Shown here piece after piece: positions 52,506 through 61,340 of a stretch of 64,000 bases of DNA. Source of the stretch: Streptosporangium pseudovulgare (GTDB lineage Bacteria > Actinomycetota > Actinomycetes > Streptosporangiales > Streptosporangiaceae); contig NZ_BMQJ01000003.1 in assembly GCF_014648055.1 (NCBI RefSeq), positions 372,001 through 436,000 of the forward strand. Reading direction: 5' to 3'. How positions within the stretch are numbered: the stretch's first letter is position 1; every line of letters starts with the position of its first letter. Under the pieces are notes generated by a model. That model was not told the DNA's origin, did no database searches, and saw only the letters and a list, made by a program, of their open reading frames with translations. A program made the position numbers and the translations under genes.

Positions 52506-55460
52506 GTGACCACGTACGTCGGTGAGGTGAGAGGTGTCGAGAGCGTGACGACGGCGACAACCGACAGCGGCCGTCCTTCGGCGCGCGACCGCGACAAGCG
52601 GGCCGGCGGGAGGTTCAGCCTGCGCAACTGGCGCGTGCGGTCACGCCTTACGGCCCTGATCCTGGTGCCCACCGTGGTGGGCGTCCTGCTCGCCGGAACC
52701 CGGGTGTACGCCTCCGTCGAGAGCGTGGCCGGTTACCAGCGGGCGGCCTCGGCCGCCGAGTACGGCAACCGGATCCGCGACCTCGCGCAGGCCCTCGGCC
52801 TGGAGCGCGACCGGCTCGCCTGGTCCTCGTTCCAGCCCGGCAACAAGGGGCTGAAGTCGAGCGCCGAGGCGCAGATGGAGGCCGTGGACGGCAAGGTCGC
52901 GAAGGTCCTGGCCGACCTGGGCGACATCGACGACTCCTACGGCCGGCGGGCCGCCGACGCAGCCAGGGACGTGCGCTACCAGCTGTCCGGGCTGAAGGAG
53001 TTGCGCGGGCTCGCCGGAACGATGCGGGTGGAACGGTACAGCACCATGGTCGCCCCGCTGCTGCAGCTCCACGAGGAGCTCACGGCGGTCAGCGACGACC
53101 CCGAGATCGTGGGCAACACCCGCGCGCTCAGCGCGCTGGCCTACGCCAAGGAGGAGATCTCCAGGCAGCGCGCCCGGCTGCTGTCCGGTTACTACGCGCC
53201 CTGGATGGTCAACGCCCAGGAGCTGGAGAAGTTCATCGCCTCCCGCTCGCGCATGCAGGAGTACGAGGCCGACTTCGCCGTCGAGGCCACCCCGGCCAAC
53301 GCCCAGCTCCTGTCCAACGCCCTGATCGACGAGCGGGTGCACCGGGCCGAGCTGACCAAGGCCAGGGCGATCGTGCTGGCCAGCGACCCGCGCCACCAGG
53401 GCCGGCTGCTGACCGACTTCGACGACGTCAAACAGTGGTTCTCCGACAACGCCGCGGTCATCGACAAGATCGCCAAGGTCGAGTCCAAGGTCGCCGGGGA
53501 CGTGGTCACCCGCGCCCGCGACCTGGAGGACACCGAGCAGCGCAACGCGATCATCACCTCCGCGCTCATCCTGCTCCTGCTGGCGCTGATCATCGGTCTC
53601 ACCGTCCTCATCGCCCGGTCGATGGTCCAGCCGCTGCGCCGCCTGCGGGCCGAGGCCCTGGACGTCGCCGGGCACCGGCTGCCCGAGGTGGTGCGCAACC
53701 TGCGGGTCTCCGGCGACAGCCAGGCCCCCGAGGTGGAGCCCATCCCCGTCGACTCCAAGGACGAGATCGGAGAGGTCGCCAAGGCATTCGACGAGGTCCA
53801 CCGCCAGGCCGTACGGCTGGCCGCGGAGGAGTCGGAGCTGCGCTCCAACATCAGCGCGATGTTCGTCAACCTGTCGCGCCGCACGCAGACCCTGGTGGAG
53901 CGGCAGATCTCGCTGATCGACGGCCTGGAGAAGGGCGAGGAGGACGGCGGACGCCTGGGCGACCTGTTCAAGCTCGACCACCTGGCCACCCGCATGCGCC
54001 GCAACTCCGAGAACCTCCTGGTCCTCGCGGGGCACGAGCCGGCCCGCCGGCGCAGCCAGCCGGCCAAGCTCGTCGACGTCGTGCGCGCCTCCCTGTCGGA
54101 GGTCGAGGACTACGAACGGGTGCAGGTCAAGGTGCACCGGACGATCTCGGTGGCCGGGATCGCCGTCAACGACATCGTCCACCTGGTCGCCGAGCTGGTG
54201 GAGAACGCCATCCAGTTCTCCCCCCGGGCCAGTCAGGTCGTGGTCTCCAGCAGCATGGTCGAGGGCGGCGCCGCGCTGCTCGCGGTCAGCGACGCGGGCA
54301 TCGGCATGACCACCGAGGAACTGGTCGAGACCAACCGCCGCCTGGCCGACCCGCCGGTGGTGGACGTCTCGGTGTCGCGGCGGATGGGCCTGTTCGTGGT
54401 CGGCCGGCTGGCCCTGCGGCACGGCATCCGCGTCCAGCTCCGGCCGCAGGACGGCGGCGGCCTGATCGCCATGGTGCTCTTCCCGCCGGAGCTCATCGTC
54501 CAGCAGGTCCAGCCCACCCAGACCCCCTCGTGGGGCGGCGAGTCGCGGGCCGGGCGACACTCCTCGTTCGACCAGTCCTCCTTCGGCCAGCCGCCGGTCT
54601 CCCAGCCGCCGGCCTCGCAGCCGCCGTTCGGGCAGTCGCCGGTCTCCCAGCCGTCGTTCGGCCAGTCGTCGTTCGGGCAGTCCTCCCTCGACCGTCCGCC
54701 GTCCGGGCGGCCCGCCCCGCCGCGGAACCCGGCGGCGACCGGCGAGTACCCGCTGCCGCGGCGGCGGCCCCAGGCCGCCGCCCAGGCGCAGGCGGACGAC
54801 GCGTCCTGGGGACAGGCGTCCTCCTGGGAACAGCCGAACCCCTCCTTCGACCAGCCGAACCCCTCGTGGGACCAGCCGCCCCCCTCCTGGGGGCAGGCGT
54901 CCTACGAGGAGCCGGTGAACACCCCGATGCCGGTCGTGGAGGTCTCCCCGCTCGAACCCGAGCAGGAGGAGTACCTGCCGATCTTCGCCTCCGTCGAGTC
55001 CGCCTGGTTCCGCAGGCCGGACGCCCCGGAGCCGCACCCGGCCGCCGGGGCCTCCCCGGCCGGCCGGCCCGCGCCGTACGACCCCCTGGCCGCGGGGCCC
55101 ACGCCCCCGGCCGGGATGCCCGCCGCCGAACCGATCGCCGCCGAACCGGTCGCCGAGCCGGTCGCCGCCGGTGGGAGCTGGCACAGCCCCGCCGACGCCG
55201 GGTGGCAGGCGGCCAGGGCAGCGAGCGAGCCGGCTCTCGGCGGGACGACCGCGGCCGGCCTGCCCAAGCGGACGCCCAAGGCCAACCTGGTGCCGGGTGC
55301 CGCGACGAGCACGCCCGCACCGGCCGCTCCGATGGCACCGATCTCGGCCGAGCGGGTCCGCAGCCGTCTGTCGAGCTTCCAGCAGGGGATCCGGCGCGGT
55401 CGCGCCGAACTGTACGAGGACACCGCCGGAAAAGCGGCGGATAAGGAGGAGGGCTCGTGA
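52506..55460 (+). CDS. Conservon sensor histidine kinase (CvnA-like, NIT-HAMP-HATPase)
   Basis: A 984-residue membrane kinase. After a basic start comes helix 1 (LTALILVPTVVGVLLAGTRV). An extracellular NIT-like helical domain follows, then helix 2 near residue 355 (SALILLLLALIIGLTVLIAR), HAMP, and a linker with LSRRTQTLVERQISLIDGLE. The ATPase domain has N-box HLVAELVENAIQFSPR and G-box DAGIGMTTEE. No phospho-accepting His box is evident. Residues 680-960 are a Pro/Gln/Ser-rich tail with SFGQ/SQPP and PSWDQP repeats. GTG 52506 is used; GTG 52527 and 52545 are alternatives. It is the first gene of the conservon and probably signals through CvnB-D. Confidence 0.92.
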   Translation: MTTYVGEVRGVESVTTATTDSGRPSARDRDKRAGGRFSLRNWRVRSRLTALILVPTVVGVLLAGTRVYASVESVAGYQRAASAAEYGNRIRDLAQALGLERDRLAWSSFQPGNKGLKSSAEAQMEAVDGKVAKVLADLGDIDDSYGRRAADAARDVRYQLSGLKELRGLAGTMRVERYSTMVAPLLQLHEELTAVSDDPEIVGNTRALSALAYAKEEISRQRARLLSGYYAPWMVNAQELEKFIASRSRMQEYEADFAVEATPANAQLLSNALIDERVHRAELTKARAIVLASDPRHQGRLLTDFDDVKQWFSDNAAVIDKIAKVESKVAGDVVTRARDLEDTEQRNAIITSALILLLLALIIGLTVLIARSMVQPLRRLRAEALDVAGHRLPEVVRNLRVSGDSQAPEVEPIPVDSKDEIGEVAKAFDEVHRQAVRLAAEESELRSNISAMFVNLSRRTQTLVERQISLIDGLEKGEEDGGRLGDLFKLDHLATRMRRNSENLLVLAGHEPARRRSQPAKLVDVVRASLSEVEDYERVQVKVHRTISVAGIAVNDIVHLVAELVENAIQFSPRASQVVVSSSMVEGGAALLAVSDAGIGMTTEELVETNRRLADPPVVDVSVSRRMGLFVVGRLALRHGIRVQLRPQDGGGLIAMVLFPPELIVQQVQPTQTPSWGGESRAGRHSSFDQSSFGQPPVSQPPASQPPFGQSPVSQPSFGQSSFGQSSLDRPPSGRPAPPRNPAATGEYPLPRRRPQAAAQAQADDASWGQASSWEQPNPSFDQPNPSWDQPPPSWGQASYEEPVNTPMPVVEVSPLEPEQEEYLPIFASVESAWFRRPDAPEPHPAAGASPAGRPAPYDPLAAGPTPPAGMPAAEPIAAEPVAEPVAAGGSWHSPADAGWQAARAASEPALGGTTAAGLPKRTPKANLVPGAATSTPAPAAPMAPISAERVRSRLSSFQQGIRRGRAELYEDTAGKAADKEEGS

Positions 55461-55879
55461 CGACCCTGAGCCATGAGGCACGCAGGTTCGACTGGCTGAT
55501 CACCGAGTTCGTCCGCGGCACCCCCGGCGTCGCGCACGCGGTGTGCGTCTCGGCCGACGGACTGCGGCTCGCCAGCTCCGAGGGGTTCCCCGATGACCGC
55601 GCCGACCAGCTCTCCGCCGTGGCGGCCGGGCTGCTCAGCCTCACCGTGGGCGCGTCCCGCGTCTTCGACGGCGGATCCGTCACCCAGACGGTGGTCGAGA
55701 TGGAGCGCGGCCTGCTGCTGGTCATGGCGATCAGCGACGGCTCCTGCCTGGCGGTGCTGGCCGCCGCCGAGTGCGACATGGGCCTGGTGGCCTACCAGAT
55801 GACCCTGCTCGTCGACCGGGCCGGCCAGGTGCTCACCCCCGCCCTGCGGGCCGAGCTGCAGTCCACCCGGGGGCGTTGA
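55457..55879 (+). CDS. Conservon roadblock/LC7 protein (CvnB-like)
   Basis: A 140-residue roadblock/LC7 domain protein. GTG 55457 overlaps the kinase stop (GTGA). The domain is standard: FDWLITEFVRGTPGVAHAVC, VSADGLRLASSEGFPDDRAD, and the closing ECDMGLVAYQMTLLVDRAGQ. In bacteria these proteins act as partners or activators of small Ras-like GTPases such as MglA and CvnD. It lies between the sensor kinase and DUF742 genes of the conservon. Confidence 0.95.
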   Translation: MTTLSHEARRFDWLITEFVRGTPGVAHAVCVSADGLRLASSEGFPDDRADQLSAVAAGLLSLTVGASRVFDGGSVTQTVVEMERGLLLVMAISDGSCLAVLAAAECDMGLVAYQMTLLVDRAGQVLTPALRAELQSTRGR

Positions 55880-55906
55880 TGAACGCGCGCGTCACGGGAG
55901 AGGGCC

Positions 55907-56269
55907 GTGATCGGTAACGACGGGACCGGGGACGAGGAGCCCCTGTTCCGTCCGTACGCGATGACCGGCGGCCGCGCCGAGCCCCGTTACCACTTGGCGC
56001 TGGAGACGCTGGTCTCGTCCTCGTTCGTCACGGACGAGGAACTCGCCCTGCTCACTCCCGAGCAGGACGCCATCATGAGGCTGTGCCGGTCCTTCCGGTC
56101 GGTCGCCGAGATCTCCGCCCTGCTGCGGGTCCCCCTGGGCGTGGCCCGGGTGCTCGTCGCGGACATGGCGGACGAGGGCCTCGTCCGCCTGCACCAGCCG
56201 CAGCTGGAGAAGGGGCAGCCGGATCTCGACATGCTCGAAAGGGTGCTCAGTGGACTTCGCAGGCTCTAA
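55907..56269 (+). CDS. Conservon DUF742 protein (CvnC-like)
   Basis: A 120-residue DUF742 protein from GTG 55907. It shows the family markers LFRPYAMTGGRAEPRYHLAL, CRSFRSVAEISALLRVPLGV and VADMADEGLVRLH, a winged-helix-like fold. In conservons CvnC sits with the roadblock protein and GTPase at the membrane-bound kinase. Its stop overlaps the start of the GTPase gene by 20 bases. Confidence 0.95.
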   Translation: MIGNDGTGDEEPLFRPYAMTGGRAEPRYHLALETLVSSSFVTDEELALLTPEQDAIMRLCRSFRSVAEISALLRVPLGVARVLVADMADEGLVRLHQPQLEKGQPDLDMLERVLSGLRRL

Positions 56270-56837
56270 CCCCGGCGGCCTGACCTCGACGAAGATCGTC
56301 GTCGCCGGCGGGTTCGGCGTCGGGAAGACCACGTTCGTGGGGTCGGTCTCGGAGATCCTCCCGCTGACCACCGAGGCGGTGATGACCGACGCGAGCGCCG
56401 GCATCGACGATCTGGGGCTGACCCCCAACAAGACGACCACCACGGTGGCGATGGACTTCGGCCGGGTCTCGCTGGACCAGGATCTGATCCTGTACCTGTT
56501 CGGTACGCCGGGTCAGCACCGGTTCTGGTTCATGTGGGACGACCTCGTCAAGGGCGCCATCGGCGCGGTGGTGCTGGTCGACACCCGCAGGCTGGCCGAC
56601 GGGTTCCCCGCGATCGACTACTTCGAGGAGGCAGGGCTGCCCTTCGTCGTGGCGATCAACGGCTGGGACGGGCGGTTCCCCCACTCCCAGGAGCAGGTGC
56701 GCGAGGCGCTGGCGCTGGCGCCGTACGTCCCGGTGGTGACCATCGACGCGCGCTCGCGCGACTCCGTCAAGCGCACGCTCATCACGCTGGTCGAGCACGT
56801 CCTGCGGGTCCGCGCGGGCCACGGCATGTCGGCCTGA
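56250..56837 (+). CDS. Conservon Ras-like GTPase (CvnD-like)
   Basis: A 195-residue small GTPase from GTG 56250, overlapping the DUF742 gene by 20 bases. G1 is GGFGVGKTT (residues 20-28), the switch-II G3 is LFGTPGQHRF, and the G4-like motif is VAINGWD in place of NKxD. This belongs to the MglA/CvnD branch, which works with a roadblock partner. It completes a four-gene conservon. No cytochrome P450 gene follows it, unlike several conservons known in actinomycetes. Confidence 0.95.
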   Translation: MDFAGSNPGGLTSTKIVVAGGFGVGKTTFVGSVSEILPLTTEAVMTDASAGIDDLGLTPNKTTTTVAMDFGRVSLDQDLILYLFGTPGQHRFWFMWDDLVKGAIGAVVLVDTRRLADGFPAIDYFEEAGLPFVVAINGWDGRFPHSQEQVREALALAPYVPVVTIDARSRDSVKRTLITLVEHVLRVRAGHGMSA

Positions 56838-56860
56838 CCGGCTCCCGCGGCCGGAGCCGG
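56838..56860 (+). terminator. Hairpin after the conservon
   Basis: CCGGCTCC (56838-56845) pairs with GGAGCCGG (56853-56860), starting right after the stop codon of the GTPase gene. Confidence 0.5.
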
Positions 56861-56914
56861 ACGCGTCGCACGGCGCGGGCCGCCCGTACGGACCGGGCGG
56901 CCGGCGCCCCGCCG

Positions 56915-56939
56915 GCCCGCGGGTGCGTCCCGCGGGCCC
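56915..56939. terminator. Bidirectional hairpin between GTPase and SIS genes
   Basis: A 10-bp perfect stem (56915-56924 with 56930-56939) around a five-base loop, 14 bases past the end of the minus-strand SIS gene. Confidence 0.6.
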
Positions 56940-56952
56940 GCGCGGGCGGTCC

Positions 56953-57906
56953 TCAGCCGATCCACCACCGGGCGGCGACCAGCTCGGCCACCAGCGTCTC
57001 GGTGAGCAGGGCGACGCCGGGGTCGTCGTCGTGGCGGTAGCGGACGGCGTCCCGGGCGCCGGGCAGCTCGCCTCCGACGGTGAGCACGGTGGAGCCCCGC
57101 TGCCGGATCCAGTCCATGGCCTGCTCGTCGTAGGCGGAGCCGGGGAACAGGATCGCCCGGTAGTCGAGGGTCTTGGTCAGGTAGACGTCCACGTGGGCCC
57201 AGTCGCCCGTCTCGCAGGCGTCGGCCGCCCGGCGCGGGCCCTCGCGGAACATCAGCGCCGACTGCTCGGCGGACGACAGCCGCTCGGCGGGGGCGATCGT
57301 GTAGACCCCGTGCGGGCCGTCGAGCAGCTCCGCGGCCCGCTCCAGCCACTCCCCGCGCCGCTCCAGCAGGTCGGCGGCGGCCTCGGCGGCGCGGCGCAGC
57401 AGGGCCGGCACGTCCGGGCCCGAGCCGGTCAGGCGACCGTGCAGGGCCGTCAGCAGCGCGATCGTGTGCTGGAAGGTACGGCAGGACACCCCGCCGCGCT
57501 CCTCGCCGGCGACCATCGGGACCGTCAGGTCGGCGCCCTCGGTGACGGGCGAGCCGTCCCGGTTGGTCATCGCCAGGACGAACGACCGGCCCCGGTGGCG
57601 GGCGACCGCGTCGAGGGTCTCCCGGCTGCCGCCGGTCGCGGAGATCGCCACGACGAGCGTGCCGGGGTCCGGCGGGTAGGAGACGGCGGCGGAGGCGTAC
57701 TCGGCGACCGCGTCGATCCCCGCCGCCCGCAGGCGAGCCGCGGCGACCCCGGCGGCGTAGCGGGAGCTGCCCATGCCGAGGAAGAGGACCCGCCGTACGG
57801 CGGGCGGCAGGGCGCCGAACGGGTCGCCCGTCTCCAGGGCGTCCGCCAGCCCGGTCAGCGCGGCGGGCTTGGCCTCCAGGTCGGCGAGGTACAGCTCGGG
57901 GTTCAC
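56953..57906 (-). CDS. SIS-domain aminosugar-phosphate isomerase/deaminase-like protein
   Basis: A 317-residue protein with two SIS domains and no glutaminase domain. GMGSSRYAAGVAAARLRAAG (first sugar-phosphate loop), VVAISATGGSRETLDAVARH and the second domain (AERLSSAEQSALMFREGPRR) resemble the isomerase half of GlmS and AgaS/FrlB-type deaminases. The usual catalytic Lys/His at the C-terminus is not certain. The gene lies after a glucosamine-kinase-like gene, so it may handle glucosamine 6-phosphate or a related aminosugar phosphate. A strong hairpin separates the two genes. Confidence 0.8.
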   Translation of the reverse strand: MNPELYLADLEAKPAALTGLADALETGDPFGALPPAVRRVLFLGMGSSRYAAGVAAARLRAAGIDAVAEYASAAVSYPPDPGTLVVAISATGGSRETLDAVARHRGRSFVLAMTNRDGSPVTEGADLTVPMVAGEERGGVSCRTFQHTIALLTALHGRLTGSGPDVPALLRRAAEAAADLLERRGEWLERAAELLDGPHGVYTIAPAERLSSAEQSALMFREGPRRAADACETGDWAHVDVYLTKTLDYRAILFPGSAYDEQAMDWIRQRGSTVLTVGGELPGARDAVRYRHDDDPGVALLTETLVAELVAARWWIG

Positions 57907-57966
57907 GTTCTCTTCTCTCCTTCGCCGGGGGATTCCCGGGTTTCACCGGAACTTCTCGTGGGTGCG

Positions 57967-58012
57967 CGGGCCCGCCACGGCGGTCCCGCGCGGGCACACC
58001 GTGGCGGGCCCG
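57967..58012 (-). terminator. 14-bp hairpin between kinase and SIS genes
   Basis: CGGGCCCGCCACGG (57967-57980) is the exact complement of 57999-58012. It follows the stop codon of the kinase gene (58032) on the minus strand and precedes the SIS gene. It is strong enough to terminate or attenuate. Confidence 0.6.
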
Positions 58013-58031
58013 GGGATGAGGGGACGGCGGC

Positions 58032-59018
58032 TCAGCCGTACCAGGACCGCAGGACCCCCATCGGCGCGTAGCGCCAGCGCGGCAGGTGACGGGCGGAGTA
58101 GATGAGCTCCCGGCACTCCTGCTCGATCTCGAAGGGCCGCAGCAGGGAGTCGTCCAGCAGCTCCGGCCGGCCGTGCTCGGCCAGGCGGGCGCGGTAGGCC
58201 GCCTCCAGCGCGGTGCGGGCGGCGGCAGCCCAGGCGCCGGCCGCGGCCGGGTCGGCGCCGCGGCGTCTGATCGCCACCTGGGCGACGTGGTCGACGCTGG
58301 TGGTCAGCTGGGCGAGGTCGCGGGCGGCGGGCTGGAAGGGATCGGCGCCGGTGACCGTGGGGTTGCCGTCGAAGTCGATCACCGCGTAGCCGTCGCGCCA
58401 GCGCAGGATCTGGCCCACGTGCAGGTCGCCGTGGATGCGGATCAGCGGGGTGGGGCCCGCGCCGGTCAGCGGGGCGAGCCCGGCGCGCAGCGCGCCGGAG
58501 TGGGCGGTGAGCCAGTCGCCGTCCTCGCCGCCGGTCAGCGTGAGCGCCTCCTCCAGCGCCGCCAGCGCCCGGGCGGACGGCTCTGGACTGGTCGGGGCGT
58601 GCCGTACCGGGCTGGGGATGACGGTCGAGGAGGTGGCGAGGGCCGCGTGCAGGTCGGCCGCCAGCGTCCCGAGTTCGGCGGCGAAGGCCGTTTCACCGCG
58701 CACGGCCTCGTCCACGCACCACTCCCAGCCGTCCGAGGCGTCGGGGAGGTAGGCGGTGACCAGGGCGAGGAGCACCTCACCCGCGCCTTCGCCGCCGTCG
58801 CCGCCCTCGCGCCGCGTCACCGCCGCGTACGGCGTGGCGGTGGCGGTGAAACCGACCTCGGTCAGGTGGGCGAACATCTCCGGAGCCGGTTGGGGAAGCG
58901 GGGCGGGGGGAGTGAGCCACTTCACAACCACGCTCTCGTCGATGATCACCGAGTGATTCGTCTGATCGACGTCGAAGCCCCGTTCGGCCGGGGGACACCC
59001 TCCGGAAACGGCCTCCAC
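58032..59018 (-). CDS. Glucosamine-kinase-like/maltokinase-fold phosphotransferase
   Basis: About 328 residues of an aminoglycoside-phosphotransferase fold. Segments are: NHSVIIDESVVVKWLTPPAP with the ATP-binding Lys; the catalytic loop IRIHGDLHVGQILRWRDGYA; and the metal-binding VIDFDGNP. The C-terminal signature QECRELIYSARHLPRWRYAP is shared with actinobacterial glucosamine kinases. It should phosphorylate glucosamine at C6 with ATP. The first reasonable start is GTG 59018, which lacks a ribosome-binding site; a TTG at 59201 would add an implausible N-terminus. A SIS-domain gene follows. Confidence 0.75.
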   Translation of the reverse strand: MEAVSGGCPPAERGFDVDQTNHSVIIDESVVVKWLTPPAPLPQPAPEMFAHLTEVGFTATATPYAAVTRREGGDGGEGAGEVLLALVTAYLPDASDGWEWCVDEAVRGETAFAAELGTLAADLHAALATSSTVIPSPVRHAPTSPEPSARALAALEEALTLTGGEDGDWLTAHSGALRAGLAPLTGAGPTPLIRIHGDLHVGQILRWRDGYAVIDFDGNPTVTGADPFQPAARDLAQLTTSVDHVAQVAIRRRGADPAAAGAWAAAARTALEAAYRARLAEHGRPELLDDSLLRPFEIEQECRELIYSARHLPRWRYAPMGVLRSWYG

Positions 59019-59228
59019 TTGAATAAGCGTTGAAAAGCTCTGGACATGCGTGCCGGGAAGCGGCCGGAAGTGCTTCACGGCGAACGGCGAAGGGATTTCC
59101 CTGGTCAGAGCCTTAATGAGTTCGCTACTGCGCCCATCTCCGGCGCGTGGCGGGGTCCCGAGCCGAGCCCAGATTGAACGTGGATTTAACAAACTGATCA
59201 AACTTCCCTGGGACGCTGTCGGGCAAAG

Positions 59229-59248
59229 TCTTGCTCAAGATATTCTTG
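59229..59248. promoter_or_regulatory. Alternating TCTTG/CAAGA half-sites before potD
   Basis: TCTTG (59229-59233), CAAGA (59236-59240) and TCTTG (59244-59248) are spaced by 2 and 3 bases, forming two overlapping inverted repeats. They lie about 85 bases before potD in the 313-bp gap 59019-59331, which holds no gene. A repressor site for the transporter operon is plausible. Confidence 0.4.
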
Positions 59249-59331
59249 CCTGCAACACTCCTGCTTTGGTCTGCCGTGTCCGTTACGGCCGGGCTACCCC
59301 ACTTAACCTGAATTCCGAAGGAGTAGCGGCC

Positions 59332-60462
59332 GTGTTCCGTGCTCGGTCCCCTCGTTCCCTTCCCGCCGCCGCGCTGGTCACCGGCCTGGCCCTCGCCGTC
59401 TCCGCCTGCGGCGGAGGCTCCGGAGAGACCAGCGCCGCGGACTCCGGCGCCACCGCCGCGGCCGCGCAGCTCGACCCGAACGCCGACCTGACGAAACAGA
59501 GCGTCACCGTCACCGTGTGGGAGGGCTACACGCCCAAGGAGCTTCCCGAGAAGGTCAAGGAGAAGCTCAAGTTCGACCTCAAGGTGACGCTGCACGACAC
59601 CAACGAGATCGCCATGGCCAAGCTGACCTCGGGCGCCGACAGCGGCATCGACGTGGCGTTCGTCTCCGGCCAGTACGCCCAGGCGCTCAACGAGGCCGGG
59701 CTGCTGGAGCCGCTCCACCCCGAGCTCATCCCCAACCTCGCCAACCTCTACCCCGAGGCCAAGGAACTGGCCTACGACAAGGGCAACGTCTTCTCCGTCC
59801 CCTACACCTGGGGCACCACCGGCATCTGCTACCGCACCGACCTGGTGAAGACGCCGCCGGCGAGCTGGAACGACATCCTCAACCCGCCCGCCGACGCCGA
59901 CAAGAAGGTCACGATGATGACCACCGAGCGCTGGCTGGCCCTACCCGCCATCAAGGCGCTCGGCTACTCGGTCAACACCCGCAGCGACGAGGAGATGGCC
60001 AAGGTCAAGGAGAAGCTGCTGGCGGCCAAGCCCCACCTGCTCGGCTACGACGACACCACCTTCGGCGACAAGCTCAAGTCGGGCGAGGCCGTGATGGTCG
60101 AGGCGTGGGACGGCTGGTGCCCCACCACCGAGAAGAACATCAAGTTCGTGGTCCCCAAGGAGGGCAGCGACCTCTGGGTGGACACCATGGTGATCCTGAA
60201 GTCCTCCAAGAACAAGGAGGCCGCCCACGCGCTGATCAACTACATCCTCAGCCCGGAGATCCACGGCTGGGCCGCGGAGAACATCCTGTACAAGGTGCCC
60301 AACAAGGCCGCCATGGATCAGGTGGACGCCAAGCTCAAGGCCGACAACACCCCGCTGCAGATGACCCCCGCCCAGCTCCTGCAGGGTGAGTCGATCATCG
60401 ACCTGGGTGAGGACTCGACCAAGTTCAGCCGCCTCCAGACCGAGGTCAAGGCAGCGAAGTGA
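59332..60462 (+). CDS. potD: Polyamine-type ABC transporter substrate-binding lipoprotein
   Basis: A 376-residue lipoprotein. GTG 59332 has AAGGAG eight bases upstream. The signal peptide ends in lipobox VSAC (LAVSACGGGSG). The mature protein has the PotD/PotF-like features VTVWEGYTPKELPEKVKEKL, FSVPYTWGTTGICYRTDL, and the WDG motif VMVEAWDGWC. It is the first of four overlapping genes, potD-potB-potC-potA. Spermidine/putrescine is the usual ligand, but other cationic compounds are possible. Confidence 0.9.
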   Translation: MFRARSPRSLPAAALVTGLALAVSACGGGSGETSAADSGATAAAAQLDPNADLTKQSVTVTVWEGYTPKELPEKVKEKLKFDLKVTLHDTNEIAMAKLTSGADSGIDVAFVSGQYAQALNEAGLLEPLHPELIPNLANLYPEAKELAYDKGNVFSVPYTWGTTGICYRTDLVKTPPASWNDILNPPADADKKVTMMTTERWLALPAIKALGYSVNTRSDEEMAKVKEKLLAAKPHLLGYDDTTFGDKLKSGEAVMVEAWDGWCPTTEKNIKFVVPKEGSDLWVDTMVILKSSKNKEAAHALINYILSPEIHGWAAENILYKVPNKAAMDQVDAKLKADNTPLQMTPAQLLQGESIIDLGEDSTKFSRLQTEVKAAK

Positions 60463-61340
60463 CATCTTCCACCGTCTCCGGCGCGACCGCGGGCTCGCGG
60501 TCGCACCGGTCGCGTGTGATCGGACGACTGGCCTTCCTCGGCCCCGGCCTCGCCTACCTGATCGTCTTCCTGCTGATCCCGTTGGGGATGGTGCTCAGCT
60601 ACACGCTGTTCCGCCGGGGACGCTTCGGCGGTGTCGTCTACGAGGCGACCGGGGAGAACTTCACCCGCCTGCTCGACCCGCTCTACCTCGACGTGGTCAT
60701 CGGCTCCCTGAAGCTGGCCGGGCTCGCCACGCTGATCGCCCTGCTCGTCGGCTACCCCACGGCCTACCTGATCGCACAGCTGCCGCGGAAGTGGAAGACG
60801 ATCGCGCTGGTGGCGATCGTGCTGCCCTTCTGGACCAACTTCCTGGTCCGCATCTACGCCTGGATCGTTCTACTGAGCGGCCCCGGCCTGGTCAACTCCG
60901 CGCTGGTGAAGCTCGGCCTGGTCGACAAGCCGCTGGAGCTGCTGTACAACGAGGGCACCATCGTCACCGGTCTGGTCTACTCCTACCTGCCGCTCATGGT
61001 GCTCCCGCTGTACGCCGCGATCGAGAAGCTCGACCCGCAGCTGCGCGAGGCGTCGGCCAACCTCGGCGCCCGGCCGGCCCGCACGTTCATGTCGGTGACG
61101 CTGCCGCTGACCCTTCCGGGCATCGTCACCGGCTGCCTGTTCGTCTTCGTGCCGAGCTTCGGCAACTTCGTCATCCCCGAGCTGCTCGGCGGCGGACGCT
61201 CGATCATGGTCGGCAACCTGATCCGCGACCAGTTCCTCAACGCGCGCGACTGGCCGTTCGGCGCCACGCTGTCGCTGGCGCTGCTCGCCGTACTGATCGT
61301 CCTGCTGCTGCTGCAGGCCTGGAGTTCCCGCCGTGCGTAG
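60459..61340 (+). CDS. potB: Polyamine-type ABC transporter permease
   Basis: A 293-residue permease with six membrane helices. GTG 60459 overlaps the potD stop (GTGA). FLGPGLAYLIVFLLIPLGMV opens helix 1, and the EAA loop REASANLGARPARTFMSVTL contacts the ATPase. FVPSFGNFVIPELLGGGRSI is a PotB/PotH hallmark. It forms the membrane channel with the potC product. Confidence 0.93.
   Translation: MTSSTVSGATAGSRSHRSRVIGRLAFLGPGLAYLIVFLLIPLGMVLSYTLFRRGRFGGVVYEATGENFTRLLDPLYLDVVIGSLKLAGLATLIALLVGYPTAYLIAQLPRKWKTIALVAIVLPFWTNFLVRIYAWIVLLSGPGLVNSALVKLGLVDKPLELLYNEGTIVTGLVYSYLPLMVLPLYAAIEKLDPQLREASANLGARPARTFMSVTLPLTLPGIVTGCLFVFVPSFGNFVIPELLGGGRSIMVGNLIRDQFLNARDWPFGATLSLALLAVLIVLLLLQAWSSRRA

Noticed and set aside
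59019-59201. Extension of the kinase gene to TTG 59201
   Set aside because: The added 61 codons have poor codon bias and no ribosome-binding site; the DNA looks like a promoter region.
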